NCBI GenBank assembly: GCA_016708825.1
Contig: JADJEZ010000011.1
Span: forward strand, 94,923 to 158,922
From: Betaproteobacteria bacterium
Lineage (GTDB): Bacteria; Pseudomonadota; Gammaproteobacteria; Burkholderiales; Usitatibacteraceae
DNA length: 64,000 nt
Direction: 5' to 3'
Positions 8,951 to 17,784 of this stretch are shown piece after piece. A program made the position numbers and the translations under genes. The notes under the pieces were generated by a model, which searched no databases, had not been told where the DNA came from, and saw only the letters and a program-made list of their open reading frames with translations. Within the stretch, counting starts at the first letter, position 1. Each line of letters starts with the position of its first letter.

Positions 8951-10816
8951 ATGAACAAGTACCCGATCTGGAAGTACGCCATCATCGCGGTCGCGCTGCT
9001 GGTGAGCATCGTCTACGCGACGCCGAACCTCTTCGGCGAGGCGCCCGTGGTGCAGGTCTCCGGGGCGCGCGCCTCCGTGAAGGTGGACGACGCCCTGCGC
9101 GCGCAACTCGAGGCCGCCGTCAAGGCGGCGGGCATCGCGCTCGCCGGCGTCGATGTCGCGGAGGGCCAGGCGACCTTCCACTTTGCCGATACCGACACGC
9201 AGATCAAGGCGCGCGAGATCATCCAGGCCAAGGTCGGGCCGGGCTACGTGGTGGCGCTGAACCTCCAGTCGTCCACGCCCGCGTGGCTGCAGGCGCTCGG
9301 GGCCAAGCCCATGTACCTGGGGCTGGATCTCCGGGGCGGCGTGCACTTCCTGCTCCAGGTCGACATGCGCGCGGCCGCGAACAAGTCGGTGGAGCGTTAC
9401 CTGGGCGACGTGAGAAGCCTGCTGCGCGACAAGAAGATCTACTACTCCGGCCTCGCCCGCGAGGGCGATCGCGTGACGATGCGCTTTCGCGAGCGCGACC
9501 AGCGCGACGCGGCGCAGAAGCTGATCGTGAAGGAAATGCCGGATCTCACGCTTCGCGAGCAGGACGGCGGCGAGGAGTCGGTCATCGTCGCCACCATCCG
9601 GCCGGAGGTCGTGAAGCGCGAGCAGGAACTCGCCCTCCAGCAGAACATCCAGACGCTTCGCAACCGCGTGAACGAGCTGGGCGTGGCCGAGCCCATCATC
9701 CAGCAGCAGGGAGCGGATCGCATCGTGGTGCAGCTCGCGGGCGTGCAGGATCCGGGCCGTGCCAAGGAGATCCTCGGCCGCACCGCCACGCTCGAGGTGC
9801 GAATGGTCTCGGAAGAGCACGCCTCGGGCCCCGGGCAGAACGCGTTCGCCGCCTACCAGAACCAGCCCGCGCCCTTCGGCACGGACAAGTACCTCGATGC
9901 CGAGGGCGCCACGGTGCTCGTGAAGAAGACGGTTGTCATCACGGGAGATCGCATCAAGGACGCGCAGCCCGGATTCGACCAGCGCGACAACCGGCCCGTG
10001 GTGTCCATGCAGCTCGACGACACGGGCGGGCGCATCATGCGCCAGACCACGCGCGAGAACCTGAAGAAGCGCATGGGGATGATGCTGGTGGAGCGCAATT
10101 CCGTCGTCGTGCTCACCTGGCCCGTGATCCAGGAGGAGTTCGGCAACCGCTTCCAGATTTCGGGCATCGGCGACGTGCAGGAGGCCCGCAACCTCGCGCT
10201 CCTGCTGCGCGCCGGCGCGCTCGCAGCCCCCATGGACATCATCGAGGAGCGCACGGTCGGCCCCTCGCTCGGCGCGGAGAACATCACCAAGGGCTTCCGC
10301 TCGGTGGTCTACGGCTTCATCGCGATCGGCCTCTTCATGATCGCCTACTACGCCCTCTTCGGCGTGATCTCGGTGGTGGCGCTGGCGGCGAACCTGCTCT
10401 TCCTGATAGCGCTGCTCTCGATGCTCCAGGCGACACTCACCCTGCCCGGCATCGCGGCCATCGCGCTCGCGATCGGCATGGCGATCGACGCGAACGTGCT
10501 CATCAACGAGCGGGTCCGCGAGGAGTTGCGGGCGGGCATGAGCCCGCAGATGGCGATCCAGGCCGGCTACGAGCGCGCCTTCGACACGATCTTCGACTCC
10601 AACATCACGACGCTCATCGCGGGCCTCGCGCTACTCGCCTTCGGCTCCGGCCCCGTGCGCGGCTTCGCGGTCGTGCACTGCCTGGGCATCCTCACCTCGA
10701 TCTTCAGCGCGGTGATGGTCTCGCGCGGCATCGTGAACCTGGTCTACGGCGGCCGCAGGAAAGTCGCGAAGGTGTCCATCGGCAACACCGAGTGGCACAA
10801 GAAGGCCGCGGCCTAG
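8951..10816 (+). CDS. secD: Protein translocase subunit SecD
   Basis: 621 aa. N-terminal membrane helix, large periplasmic P1 region containing LGLDLRGGVHFLLQVD, then five helices with AIGMAIDANVLINERVREEL, the RND-type segment carrying the proton-relay Asp. With SecF it uses the proton gradient to pull exported proteins into the periplasm. It lies 13 bases after yajC and 36 before secF. Length and motifs are normal. Confidence 0.97.
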   Translation: MNKYPIWKYAIIAVALLVSIVYATPNLFGEAPVVQVSGARASVKVDDALRAQLEAAVKAAGIALAGVDVAEGQATFHFADTDTQIKAREIIQAKVGPGYVVALNLQSSTPAWLQALGAKPMYLGLDLRGGVHFLLQVDMRAAANKSVERYLGDVRSLLRDKKIYYSGLAREGDRVTMRFRERDQRDAAQKLIVKEMPDLTLREQDGGEESVIVATIRPEVVKREQELALQQNIQTLRNRVNELGVAEPIIQQQGADRIVVQLAGVQDPGRAKEILGRTATLEVRMVSEEHASGPGQNAFAAYQNQPAPFGTDKYLDAEGATVLVKKTVVITGDRIKDAQPGFDQRDNRPVVSMQLDDTGGRIMRQTTRENLKKRMGMMLVERNSVVVLTWPVIQEEFGNRFQISGIGDVQEARNLALLLRAGALAAPMDIIEERTVGPSLGAENITKGFRSVVYGFIAIGLFMIAYYALFGVISVVALAANLLFLIALLSMLQATLTLPGIAAIALAIGMAIDANVLINERVREELRAGMSPQMAIQAGYERAFDTIFDSNITTLIAGLALLAFGSGPVRGFAVVHCLGILTSIFSAVMVSRGIVNLVYGGRRKVAKVSIGNTEWHKKAAA

Positions 10817-10852
10817 GGCCCGGCACCGAGACGCCCCGAAAAGGACCCGCAG

Positions 10853-11806
10853 ATGGAATTCTTCAAGATCCGGCGCACGATCCCCTTCATGCGCCACGCG
10901 CTGGTGTTCAACGTGATCTCGCTCGTCACGTTCCTGGTGTCGGTGGGGTTTCTCGCCACGCAGGGGCTGCATTTTTCCATCGAGTTCACCGGCGGGACGG
11001 TGATGGAGGTCACGCACGACAAGCCCGCGCAACCCGAGAAGATCCGGGATGCGCTGGGTGCTGCGGGTTTCAAGGACATCAACGTGCTCAAGTTCGGCTC
11101 GTCGCAGGACGTGCTGATCCGCCTGCCGCTGAAGGCGGGCCCGGACCCCAAGGTGCAGAACGAGGAGATGCAGAAGCAGAGCAACGCCGCCGTCGAGGTG
11201 TTGAAGGGCGTGGACGCCTCCGCGAAGCTCGTGCGCACCGAGTTCGTGGGCGGGCAGGTGGGCAAGGAGCTCGCCACCGACGGGGCGCTCGCGCTCCTCA
11301 TGGTGTGCGTGGGCATCATGATCTACCTCGCCTTCCGGTTCGAATGGCGCTTCGCGGTTGCCACCATCGTCGCCAACCTGCACGACGTGGTGATCATCCT
11401 GGGCGTCTTCTCCGCCTTCCAGTGGGAGTTCTCCCTGCCGGTGCTCGCGGCGGTGCTGGCGGTGCTGGGCTACTCGGTGAACGAGTCCGTGGTGGTCTTC
11501 GACCGGGTGCGGGAGAACTTCCGCAAGATGCGCCGCGCCTCCGTGGACGAGATCATGGACGCCTCGATCACGGGGACGATCTCGCGCACCATCATCACCC
11601 ACGGCTCCACGCAGATGATGGTGCTCGCGATCTTCTTCTTCGGCGGCGCGAGCCTGCACTACTTCGCGCTCGCGCTCACCATCGGCATCTGCTTCGGGAT
11701 CTACTCCTCGGTGCTGGTCGCCGCCCCGCTCGCCAAGTACCTCGGCGCCTCGCGCGAGGACTTCGTGAAGCCCGAGAAGAAGACCGTCGAGCCCGTGGTG
11801 CCGTGA
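10853..11806 (+). CDS. secF: Protein translocase subunit SecF
   Basis: 317 aa. The signature FSIEFTGGTVMEVTH follows the first helix, and the C-terminal five-helix bundle carries VLGYSVNESVVVFDRVREN and SITGTISRTIITHG. Partner of SecD. The DedA gene starts 4 bases after the stop and is probably co-transcribed. Confidence 0.97.
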   Translation: MEFFKIRRTIPFMRHALVFNVISLVTFLVSVGFLATQGLHFSIEFTGGTVMEVTHDKPAQPEKIRDALGAAGFKDINVLKFGSSQDVLIRLPLKAGPDPKVQNEEMQKQSNAAVEVLKGVDASAKLVRTEFVGGQVGKELATDGALALLMVCVGIMIYLAFRFEWRFAVATIVANLHDVVIILGVFSAFQWEFSLPVLAAVLAVLGYSVNESVVVFDRVRENFRKMRRASVDEIMDASITGTISRTIITHGSTQMMVLAIFFFGGASLHYFALALTIGICFGIYSSVLVAAPLAKYLGASREDFVKPEKKTVEPVVP

Positions 11807-11810
11807 CGGC

Positions 11811-12455
11811 GTGGAGCTGATCGCGGGGCTCGTGGACATCGTCCTTCGCCTGGACGTCCACCTCGGTGCGCTGGTCGGCGAATACGGCGCGTGGGTGTAC
11901 GCGATCCTCTTCGCGGTGATCTTTGCGGAGACGGGCCTCGTGGTGACGCCCTTCCTGCCCGGCGACTCGCTGCTCTTCGTGGCCGGGGCGCTGGCCGCCC
12001 TGGGAGGCCTGGACGTGCACATCCTCGCCGCCTCGCTCACCGCGGCGGCCATTCTCGGCAACACCACGAACTACGCGATCGGGCGCTGGCTCGGGCGGCG
12101 CTACTTCGACGCGGGCGCCTCGCGCTGGTTGCGGCGCGAGTACCTCGATCGCACCCACGCCTTCTACGAGCGCCACGGCGGCGTCGCCGTGGTGATCTCG
12201 CGGTTCGTTCCGATCATCCGCACCTACGTGCCCTTCGTGGCGGGGCTGGCCCGGATGGGGCCGGGCCGGTTCACCGCCTACAACGTGGGCGGCGCCGTGC
12301 TCTGGGTGGCCTCGCTCGCATACGCGGGCTATTTCTTCGGCAACCTCCCCTGGGTACGGGCGAACCTTTCGCTCCTGATCGTGGCGATCATCATTGCGAG
12401 CCTCGTGCCGCTCGCCCTGGCCGCGTGGAAGTCGCGCCGCGCGGCCGGGACCTGA
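11811..12455 (+). CDS. DedA family membrane protein
   Basis: 214 aa, GTG start. The DedA (VTT) signatures are clear: FAETGLVVTPFLPGDSLLF near residue 40 and SRFVPIIRTYVPFVAGLARM near 127. Several membrane helices. Family members are implicated in lipid flipping (undecaprenyl phosphate and phospholipids) and proton-dependent homeostasis; this one's substrate is not evident. Confidence 0.93.
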   Translation: MELIAGLVDIVLRLDVHLGALVGEYGAWVYAILFAVIFAETGLVVTPFLPGDSLLFVAGALAALGGLDVHILAASLTAAAILGNTTNYAIGRWLGRRYFDAGASRWLRREYLDRTHAFYERHGGVAVVISRFVPIIRTYVPFVAGLARMGPGRFTAYNVGGAVLWVASLAYAGYFFGNLPWVRANLSLLIVAIIIASLVPLALAAWKSRRAAGT

Positions 12456-12487
12456 CATTCGCGGCCGACTGCGCCCGGAGACCTCCC

Positions 12488-12934
12488 ATGCCGGTTCTCG
12501 ACTCCCACGTCTTCGACATCACGCGCGCGATCCAGCTCGCGGTCGCGCCCGTGTTCCTGCTCACCGCGATCGGCACGCTCATCAACGCGCTCACGGGCCG
12601 GCTGGGCCGGGCGGTGGACCGTCGCCGCACGCTGGAAGAGCTGCTGTCCGCATTCGAGGGAGAGACGCGGGCATCGATGGTGCGCGAGCTGGCGATACTC
12701 GCCACGCGCATCAAGCTCGTGCTCTGGGCCATGGCTTCGGCCGTGCTTTCGGCGCTGCTGGTGTGCCTGCTCATCGGCACGGCGTTTCTCGGCGCGTTCG
12801 TGGCGCTGGATCTTTCCCGCCCCGTGGCGATCCTCTTCGTGCTGGCCATCGGCGTGCTCACGCTCTGCCTGCTCGCGTTCCTGCGCGAGGTCTTCCTCGC
12901 CGCCGCCACGGATCGCGCCCGCTTCGTCGCGTGA
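12488..12934 (+). CDS. DUF2721 family membrane protein
   Basis: 148 aa. Three predicted helices: one at the N-terminus (IQLAVAPVFLLTAIGTLINAL), then two in the C-terminal half. The pattern FLLTAIGTLINALTGRLGRAVDR resembles DUF2721 proteins of unknown function. It lies 32 bases after the DedA gene, in the same direction. Confidence 0.7.
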   Translation: MPVLDSHVFDITRAIQLAVAPVFLLTAIGTLINALTGRLGRAVDRRRTLEELLSAFEGETRASMVRELAILATRIKLVLWAMASAVLSALLVCLLIGTAFLGAFVALDLSRPVAILFVLAIGVLTLCLLAFLREVFLAAATDRARFVA

Positions 12935-12941
12935 CGTTGCG

Positions 12942-13274
12942 CTAGCGGGCCCGCAGGAAAGCCACGGCGGCCGCGAAGAACGCCGCGCAGAGCGCGATCT
13001 CGACGATCGCAAGCCGGGCCGACGCGCCGGGATCGGACAAGGCGCGAGCCGCGCCCTCGGCCACGTAGGCCCATACCAGGAGCGAACTCCACTGGAAGGT
13101 GTAGCGCCGGGCGCGCAGCAGGCCCATGAGCGGCAGGAGCAGCGGCACGATCTTCAGCACCAGCCAGGAACCTCCGGGACGCAGCGGGGCGAGGAAAAGC
13201 TCCCACGCCAGGCCGAGGAATATCAGGCCGATCCACGCCGCGCAGGCGACGAGCCAGGCGGCGCGTGCGCTCAC
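12942..13274 (-). CDS. DUF2069 family membrane protein
   Basis: 110 aa, almost entirely four hydrophobic helices. It fits the small DUF2069 family usually found beside wrbA. The GTG start overlaps the wrbA stop (GTGA), so the two are co-translated. Function unknown. Confidence 0.8.
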   Translation of the reverse strand: MSARAAWLVACAAWIGLIFLGLAWELFLAPLRPGGSWLVLKIVPLLLPLMGLLRARRYTFQWSSLLVWAYVAEGAARALSDPGASARLAIVEIALCAAFFAAAVAFLRAR

Positions 13275-13864
13275 GGCGCGAGCCTGGCCGCAGTGCTCGC
13301 GAGGCGCTTGCCGAGGGCGAGGGCGAGACGCTTCTCCTCGTCGCTCACGGGCAGGTCGCCGAGCGCTCCGGCGACGTGCGAAGCCCCGTAGGGCGTGCCG
13401 CCGCCCCGGGTCGTGTTCAGGTCGGGCTCCGTGTAGGGAATGCCCACGAGCACCATGCCGTGGTGCAGGAGCGGCACCATCATCGTGAGGAGCGTGGCCT
13501 CCTGTCCGCCGTGCATCGACGAGGTGGACGTGAACACGGCTGCGGGCTTGCCCGCGAGGGTGCCGCGTTTCCACTCGCTGCCCAGTGTGTCCAGGAAGTG
13601 CTTCACCGGGGCGGCCATGTTCCCGAACCGGGTGGGCGAACCGAGCGCGAGGCCCGCGCATTCCTCGAGGTCGCGCGCTTCCACGTAGGGGGAGCCCGAG
13701 GGCGGCACGGCGGGGGCGGCCACTTCCGTCACGGGTGCGACGCGCGGCACGGTGCGCACGCGGGCTCGCATGCCCTTCACGGATTCGATGCCGCGCGCAA
13801 CGCTTTCGGCAAGGGTCCGGACCGAGCCGTTGCTGCTGTAGAAAAGCACGAGGATATCCGCCAC
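13271..13864 (-). CDS. wrbA: NAD(P)H:quinone oxidoreductase, WrbA family
   Basis: 197 aa, flavodoxin fold. FYSSNGSVRTLAES is the FMN phosphate loop, followed by GSPTRFGNMAAPVKHFLD and the later TSTSSMHGGQEATLL. WrbA reduces quinones by two electrons with NAD(P)H. The GTG start has AAAGGAG in front; a longer reading has no ribosome site. The DUF2069 gene follows with overlap. Confidence 0.93.
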   Translation of the reverse strand: MADILVLFYSSNGSVRTLAESVARGIESVKGMRARVRTVPRVAPVTEVAAPAVPPSGSPYVEARDLEECAGLALGSPTRFGNMAAPVKHFLDTLGSEWKRGTLAGKPAAVFTSTSSMHGGQEATLLTMMVPLLHHGMVLVGIPYTEPDLNTTRGGGTPYGASHVAGALGDLPVSDEEKRLALALGKRLASTAARLAP

Positions 13865-13928
13865 GGGGCTCCTTTCACGGCAGAGCGCCGACGGGCGCCG
13901 CATTTCGCGGTGCTATGATACCTGCCGC

Positions 13929-14996
13929 TTGAAGCCGCTCCCCGCCTTCATACGGGACCCCGCGGGGTTCCTCGCTTTCGTCTTTCGTCGATGGCGCGAG
14001 GACCGCTGCCTGCAGATCGCCGGCAGCCTCACCTTCACCACGCTCCTCGCCCTCGTGCCGCTCTTCACCGTCGTCGTGGTGGTGCTCTCGGCGCTGCCGT
14101 TCTTCGAGGACGCGATGGTGCAGGTGAAGGTCTTCCTGCTGCTCAATCTCGTTCCCGAAATCGCCGGGAAGATCATCACCGTCTACATGGGGCAGTTCGC
14201 CGAGGCGGCGGGGCGCCTCACCTCGGTGTCCCTCGTGGCCCTGTTCGTGATGGCGATCGCCATGCTCTTCACCGTCGACCGGTCGCTCAACGTGATCTGG
14301 CGCGTCGAGCGCCACCGGCCCCTGTGGCTATCGGTCACGGGCTACGTGGCGCTCCTCGCGTTCGGGCCCGCGCTCATGGGCCTGTCGCTCTGGGCGAGTT
14401 CGTGGGTGGTGACAGCCTCGCTCGACCGGCTCGTCATGCCCTCCCAGCTGGAATCGTTCGTGCTGCGGGCCGTGCCCGTTGCCGGAACCGCGCTCGCGTT
14501 CTTTCTCGTCTACCGCATCATTCCCAACCGCCATGTGCCGGCCCGTCATGCGCTGGCGGGGGGGATCCTCGCGGCCGTGGCGTTCGAGTTCATGAAATCG
14601 GCATTCGCGGGGTACCTGCGCGCGGTGCCGGCCTACCGTCTGGTGTACGGCGCCTTCGCCGCACTGCCGATCTTCATGCTGTGGATATACCTTTCCTGGC
14701 TGGTCGTGCTGTTCGGGGCGGAATTCACCGCGTCCCTCGCCTGGTGGCGCGGGCGCCGGTGGCGCGGCGGGGACGCGCCGCAACCGGGCCTGGAAGGGGC
14801 GTTCGAGATCGGGCGAGCGCTCGCCACCGCCGGCGGCGAGCCCGTGGAGTTCGCGACACTGCGGCAGACCGTGGATCTTCCCGACGAAAGGCTCGAGGAC
14901 ATCCTGCGCGACCTCGTGCAGACGGGCGCGGTTCGCAGGTCCCGCAAGGGCTGGGCCCTCGCGTCGCGTGAAGGGAACCGGGAGGCGCCGCCCTGA
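13929..14996 (+). CDS. YihY/virulence factor BrkB family membrane protein
   Basis: 355 aa from a TTG start. Six membrane helices of the YihY/BrkB family (LTFTTLLALVPLFTVVVVVLS, then IYLSWLVVLFGAEFTASLAWW), followed by a C-terminal domain of about 75 residues that looks like a winged helix (ATLRQTVDLPDERLEDILRDLVQTGAVRRS). E. coli YihY was once wrongly called RNase BN; function remains unclear. A short inverted repeat at 14985-15008 lies at the convergent junction with the next gene but has no T run. Confidence 0.9.
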   Translation: MKPLPAFIRDPAGFLAFVFRRWREDRCLQIAGSLTFTTLLALVPLFTVVVVVLSALPFFEDAMVQVKVFLLLNLVPEIAGKIITVYMGQFAEAAGRLTSVSLVALFVMAIAMLFTVDRSLNVIWRVERHRPLWLSVTGYVALLAFGPALMGLSLWASSWVVTASLDRLVMPSQLESFVLRAVPVAGTALAFFLVYRIIPNRHVPARHALAGGILAAVAFEFMKSAFAGYLRAVPAYRLVYGAFAALPIFMLWIYLSWLVVLFGAEFTASLAWWRGRRWRGGDAPQPGLEGAFEIGRALATAGGEPVEFATLRQTVDLPDERLEDILRDLVQTGAVRRSRKGWALASREGNREAPP

Positions 14997-16577
14997 TCAG
15001 GACGGCGCGATGTGGAAGAGGTCGAAGCGGCCCGTGCGCTCGATGAGGCTGGTGGCGCGCACGCGCGTGATGAACCCGTCGTCGTCGATCTCGAATTCGC
15101 GAAGGTCGCTGTAGGTCGCGGGTGACGTGAGCAGCATGTCGGCCGAGTCGACGCCTTCGTCCTCCGAGAGCAGGAGCCCCGGGCGCACCTGGCCCGCCGC
15201 GCTGATGGTCGGCTGCACGGCCACGAACCGCGCGGCCGGGGCGAGGAACTGGATGCCGAATTCCATCCCGCCCTCGTCGACCATCGTGAGCCAGCGAACC
15301 GCGCCGACGGTCCAGTTCGCCTTGCCGATGAACTTGATGCCGACCACTTCGCCCACCGTCACGGTGTGCGCCGAGGTCCCGGTCCGGCGCACCTTGAGCC
15401 CGCCCGCGCTCTGGTTCACCACGTCCCACTCGCTCACGTTCATGCCCTTCGAAACCTCGTCGTCGGGAACCGAGACGAGCGGAATGGTGATGCCGCTCTC
15501 GATGGCCTCGGCCTCCTTGCGCGAGTCGACCTTCGGCGCGACGGAGATGAAGTGCGTGATCGCGCGCATGCCCGCGCAGATCGCCACGCTCGTGTCCATG
15601 GGGTCGCGGCGCGATGCGCGCTTCGGCGGGTCTCCCCACAGCGTCGTGAGCTTGGCGATCAGGAGAAGCATCTCGGGGCCCACCGCCTTGCTCGTGGTCG
15701 CGGAAACGTTTCCGGTTTCCACGGCCTGGCGGCGCGCACGCAGGCGTTCCACGATCGGGTTGGCGTCGAGAAGCCGCCAGTTGGGCCCGCCCGGATCGTC
15801 GTTCGCCGACAGCAGCGGCTTGGGCGGCTTGTCCTGGTCGCAGGGCACGAGGAAGTGCCCGCCGGGCCGCGTCGCCGGTCGCGCCTGCCCGAGCGTGTAG
15901 GCCCCGCGCTGGCCGCGAATCACCAGTTCGATCCGCTCGAGGTCGCCGGGAATGAGGCGGTAGGGATCGGTCAGCGCGACGAGCAGCGTTTCCGCGTAGA
16001 GGTCGGCGATGCTCGCCTTCGACTCCGGGTCCGCGGGATCGCCCACGAACCCCTCCTTTTCCGCGTGCAGGTAGAGCAGGTGGATCTCACGCCATACGCC
16101 CTGCGGGATCGGCGAATAGGACCGGTAGCTCGCGCCCAGCAGCTGCACGAGCGCATCCATTGCGCGATGCACGAGCAGCGGCATCTGCTTCTTGGCACCG
16201 AACGCGAGGAGCTTGCCGGTCTTCTCCAGGATGAGGATCTTGTAGCCGTAGGCGAGCTCCGTCGCGAGCTCGCGCGCGAGTGCCAGGGCCTCGCGGGCCT
16301 TGGGCGGCAGCGGCAGGAGCGCCTTGCCGAACACCGCGTCGAGCTCGTCGAAAATCACGAGCATGACGGGCCGGTAGGCCTCCAGGATCTGCACGCGGTC
16401 GTCGAACTCCACCTTCGCGCGATTGATGGCGCAGAGGTTCGCGAGGATCGCCCGGCCGGCTTCGGCACTTTGGCTGAGCGGCAGCGATTCCACCCACGCC
16501 TTGGCCTGCCTGGGACGCAACTCGAGGTCCCGTGGAGGGGCGACGCGCTCGGTGGGGATGCGGAGTTCGAGAGCCAC
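14997..16577 (-). CDS. PilZ-like domain protein (possible cyclic-di-GMP effector)
   Basis: 526 aa, GTG start. The first 300 residues are mostly helical and not recognised as a named domain. The C-terminal part is PilZ-like, with NQSAGGLKVRR matching the (D/N)xSxxG motif. A clear upstream RxxxR motif was not found, so cyclic-di-GMP binding is only suggested. Soluble, no signal peptide. It is transcribed away from the TlpA gene across a small AT-rich gap (16578-16672). Confidence 0.6.
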   Translation of the reverse strand: MALELRIPTERVAPPRDLELRPRQAKAWVESLPLSQSAEAGRAILANLCAINRAKVEFDDRVQILEAYRPVMLVIFDELDAVFGKALLPLPPKAREALALARELATELAYGYKILILEKTGKLLAFGAKKQMPLLVHRAMDALVQLLGASYRSYSPIPQGVWREIHLLYLHAEKEGFVGDPADPESKASIADLYAETLLVALTDPYRLIPGDLERIELVIRGQRGAYTLGQARPATRPGGHFLVPCDQDKPPKPLLSANDDPGGPNWRLLDANPIVERLRARRQAVETGNVSATTSKAVGPEMLLLIAKLTTLWGDPPKRASRRDPMDTSVAICAGMRAITHFISVAPKVDSRKEAEAIESGITIPLVSVPDDEVSKGMNVSEWDVVNQSAGGLKVRRTGTSAHTVTVGEVVGIKFIGKANWTVGAVRWLTMVDEGGMEFGIQFLAPAARFVAVQPTISAAGQVRPGLLLSEDEGVDSADMLLTSPATYSDLREFEIDDDGFITRVRATSLIERTGRFDLFHIAPS

Positions 16578-16672
16578 TATTATGTTAATCTTTGATTTTG
16601 AAGGGATTTAACTCGGCCGCCGCGAGGCTGCAACCCGGTCCGCCGGGCAGGAAAACAGGATAGACGACACCA

Positions 16673-17179
16673 ATGTTTTTGAAAACAAAAGCTTTCCTCT
16701 CCATGTCCGCGATTCGGCGTCCGGCGCCGATCCTCGCGTTTGCGTTGGCCCTGGCCGCGCCGGCTGCGCTCGCGTTCGAAGTCACCGACACCTCGGGCAA
16801 GCGCCATCGCCTGGAGGACTACCGCGGCAAATGGGTGGTCGTGAATTTCTGGGCGACCTGGTGCGCGCCGTGCATCAAGGAAATCCCCGAGATCGCGGAA
16901 TTCCAGCGCGCCCACGCGCCCGACCGCGCGGTGGTCCTGGGCATCGCCCTGGACGTCGACGACGAGGACAAGACGCGGCAGTTCGCGAAGAAGGTGGGGC
17001 ACGCCTACCCGCTGGTGCTCGAGGACGAGCGCACGGAGAAACAATTCGGCAAGGTAAAGGGCCTGCCCACCACCGTGATCTTCGATCCCGCGGGCCGGCG
17101 CGCCTGGGACCGCACCGGCACCGTGACGCGCAAGTCGCTCGAGGAGGCGACGGGCCTCGCGGCCCGGCCGAAAGCCTAG
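16673..17179 (+). CDS. TlpA/ResA-type periplasmic thioredoxin
   Basis: 168 aa. Signal sequence (hydrophobic PILAFALALAAPAALAF), then a thioredoxin fold with active site WCAPC (VNFWATWCAPCIKEIPEI) and the cis-proline loop KGLPTTVIFD. A reductant for periplasmic disulfides or cytochrome c maturation is typical of the family. The start may instead be the internal Met at 16703. Confidence 0.92.
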   Translation: MFLKTKAFLSMSAIRRPAPILAFALALAAPAALAFEVTDTSGKRHRLEDYRGKWVVVNFWATWCAPCIKEIPEIAEFQRAHAPDRAVVLGIALDVDDEDKTRQFAKKVGHAYPLVLEDERTEKQFGKVKGLPTTVIFDPAGRRAWDRTGTVTRKSLEEATGLAARPKA

Positions 17180-17784
17180 GCGCCGGGCGACCAGCGCTCC
17201 CGAAGCGCCCGCAGCACCCGTTCGGGGTACTCGGGTCGGCCCAGGCTCCCGTTGTACCGGCCGAGGGCGTTGTGCAGGTTGCCATCCTCGATGCGCAGGT
17301 AGTGGCGCAGGATCACGCAGCCGTAGCGCAGGTTCGTGCGCGGGTGGAAGAGGTTCTGCCCGGGCATGCCGATCTCGCGAACCCAGAAGGGCATCACCTG
17401 CATGTAGCCGCGAGCTCCGGCGGAAGACACGGCGTACTTCCGGAATCCGCTCTCGACGTCGATTACCGCGAGCACCAGGCGCGGGTCCAGGCCCGCGCGC
17501 AGCGCCTCGTAGCGAACCATCTCCAGGAGATCCCGCGCGATCCGCTCGTCGCGCACGCGACGGTGCACGCGGTCGTACATGGCCCGCATCCAGGCCCGCG
17601 CCTCGTGGTCGTCGGGAAGGGTGCGCTCGCGGTCGGTCACCGCCTTGGCGAGCGTGGCCTGGATGGCCGCCGAGAGGGGTTCGCGCTTCTGCGCGCCGGC
17701 CCAGGCCGCACAAGCGCCCGCCAGCGCCACGAGGGCGATCGCGGCTGCCGCGAGGAAGCGCCGCTCAGGTCGCGAGGCGCTCAC
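17176..17784 (-). CDS. Lytic transglycosylase (SLT domain)
   Basis: 202 aa. Signal/anchor helix (RRFLAAAAIALVALAGACAAW), then an SLT fold with the catalytic Glu in VIDVESGFRKYAVSSAGARG and GYMQVMPFWV. It cleaves peptidoglycan to 1,6-anhydro-muropeptides. The GTG start lies inside the last codons of proS (20-base overlap), so it is translated with proS. Its stop overlaps the convergent TlpA gene by 4 bases. Confidence 0.9.
   Translation of the reverse strand: MSASRPERRFLAAAAIALVALAGACAAWAGAQKREPLSAAIQATLAKAVTDRERTLPDDHEARAWMRAMYDRVHRRVRDERIARDLLEMVRYEALRAGLDPRLVLAVIDVESGFRKYAVSSAGARGYMQVMPFWVREIGMPGQNLFHPRTNLRYGCVILRHYLRIEDGNLHNALGRYNGSLGRPEYPERVLRALRERWSPGA

Noticed and set aside
14985..15008. 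Inverted repeat between the YihY-family gene and the PilZ-like gene as a terminator
   Set aside because: There is no T run on either strand, and the repeat lies mostly within coding sequence.
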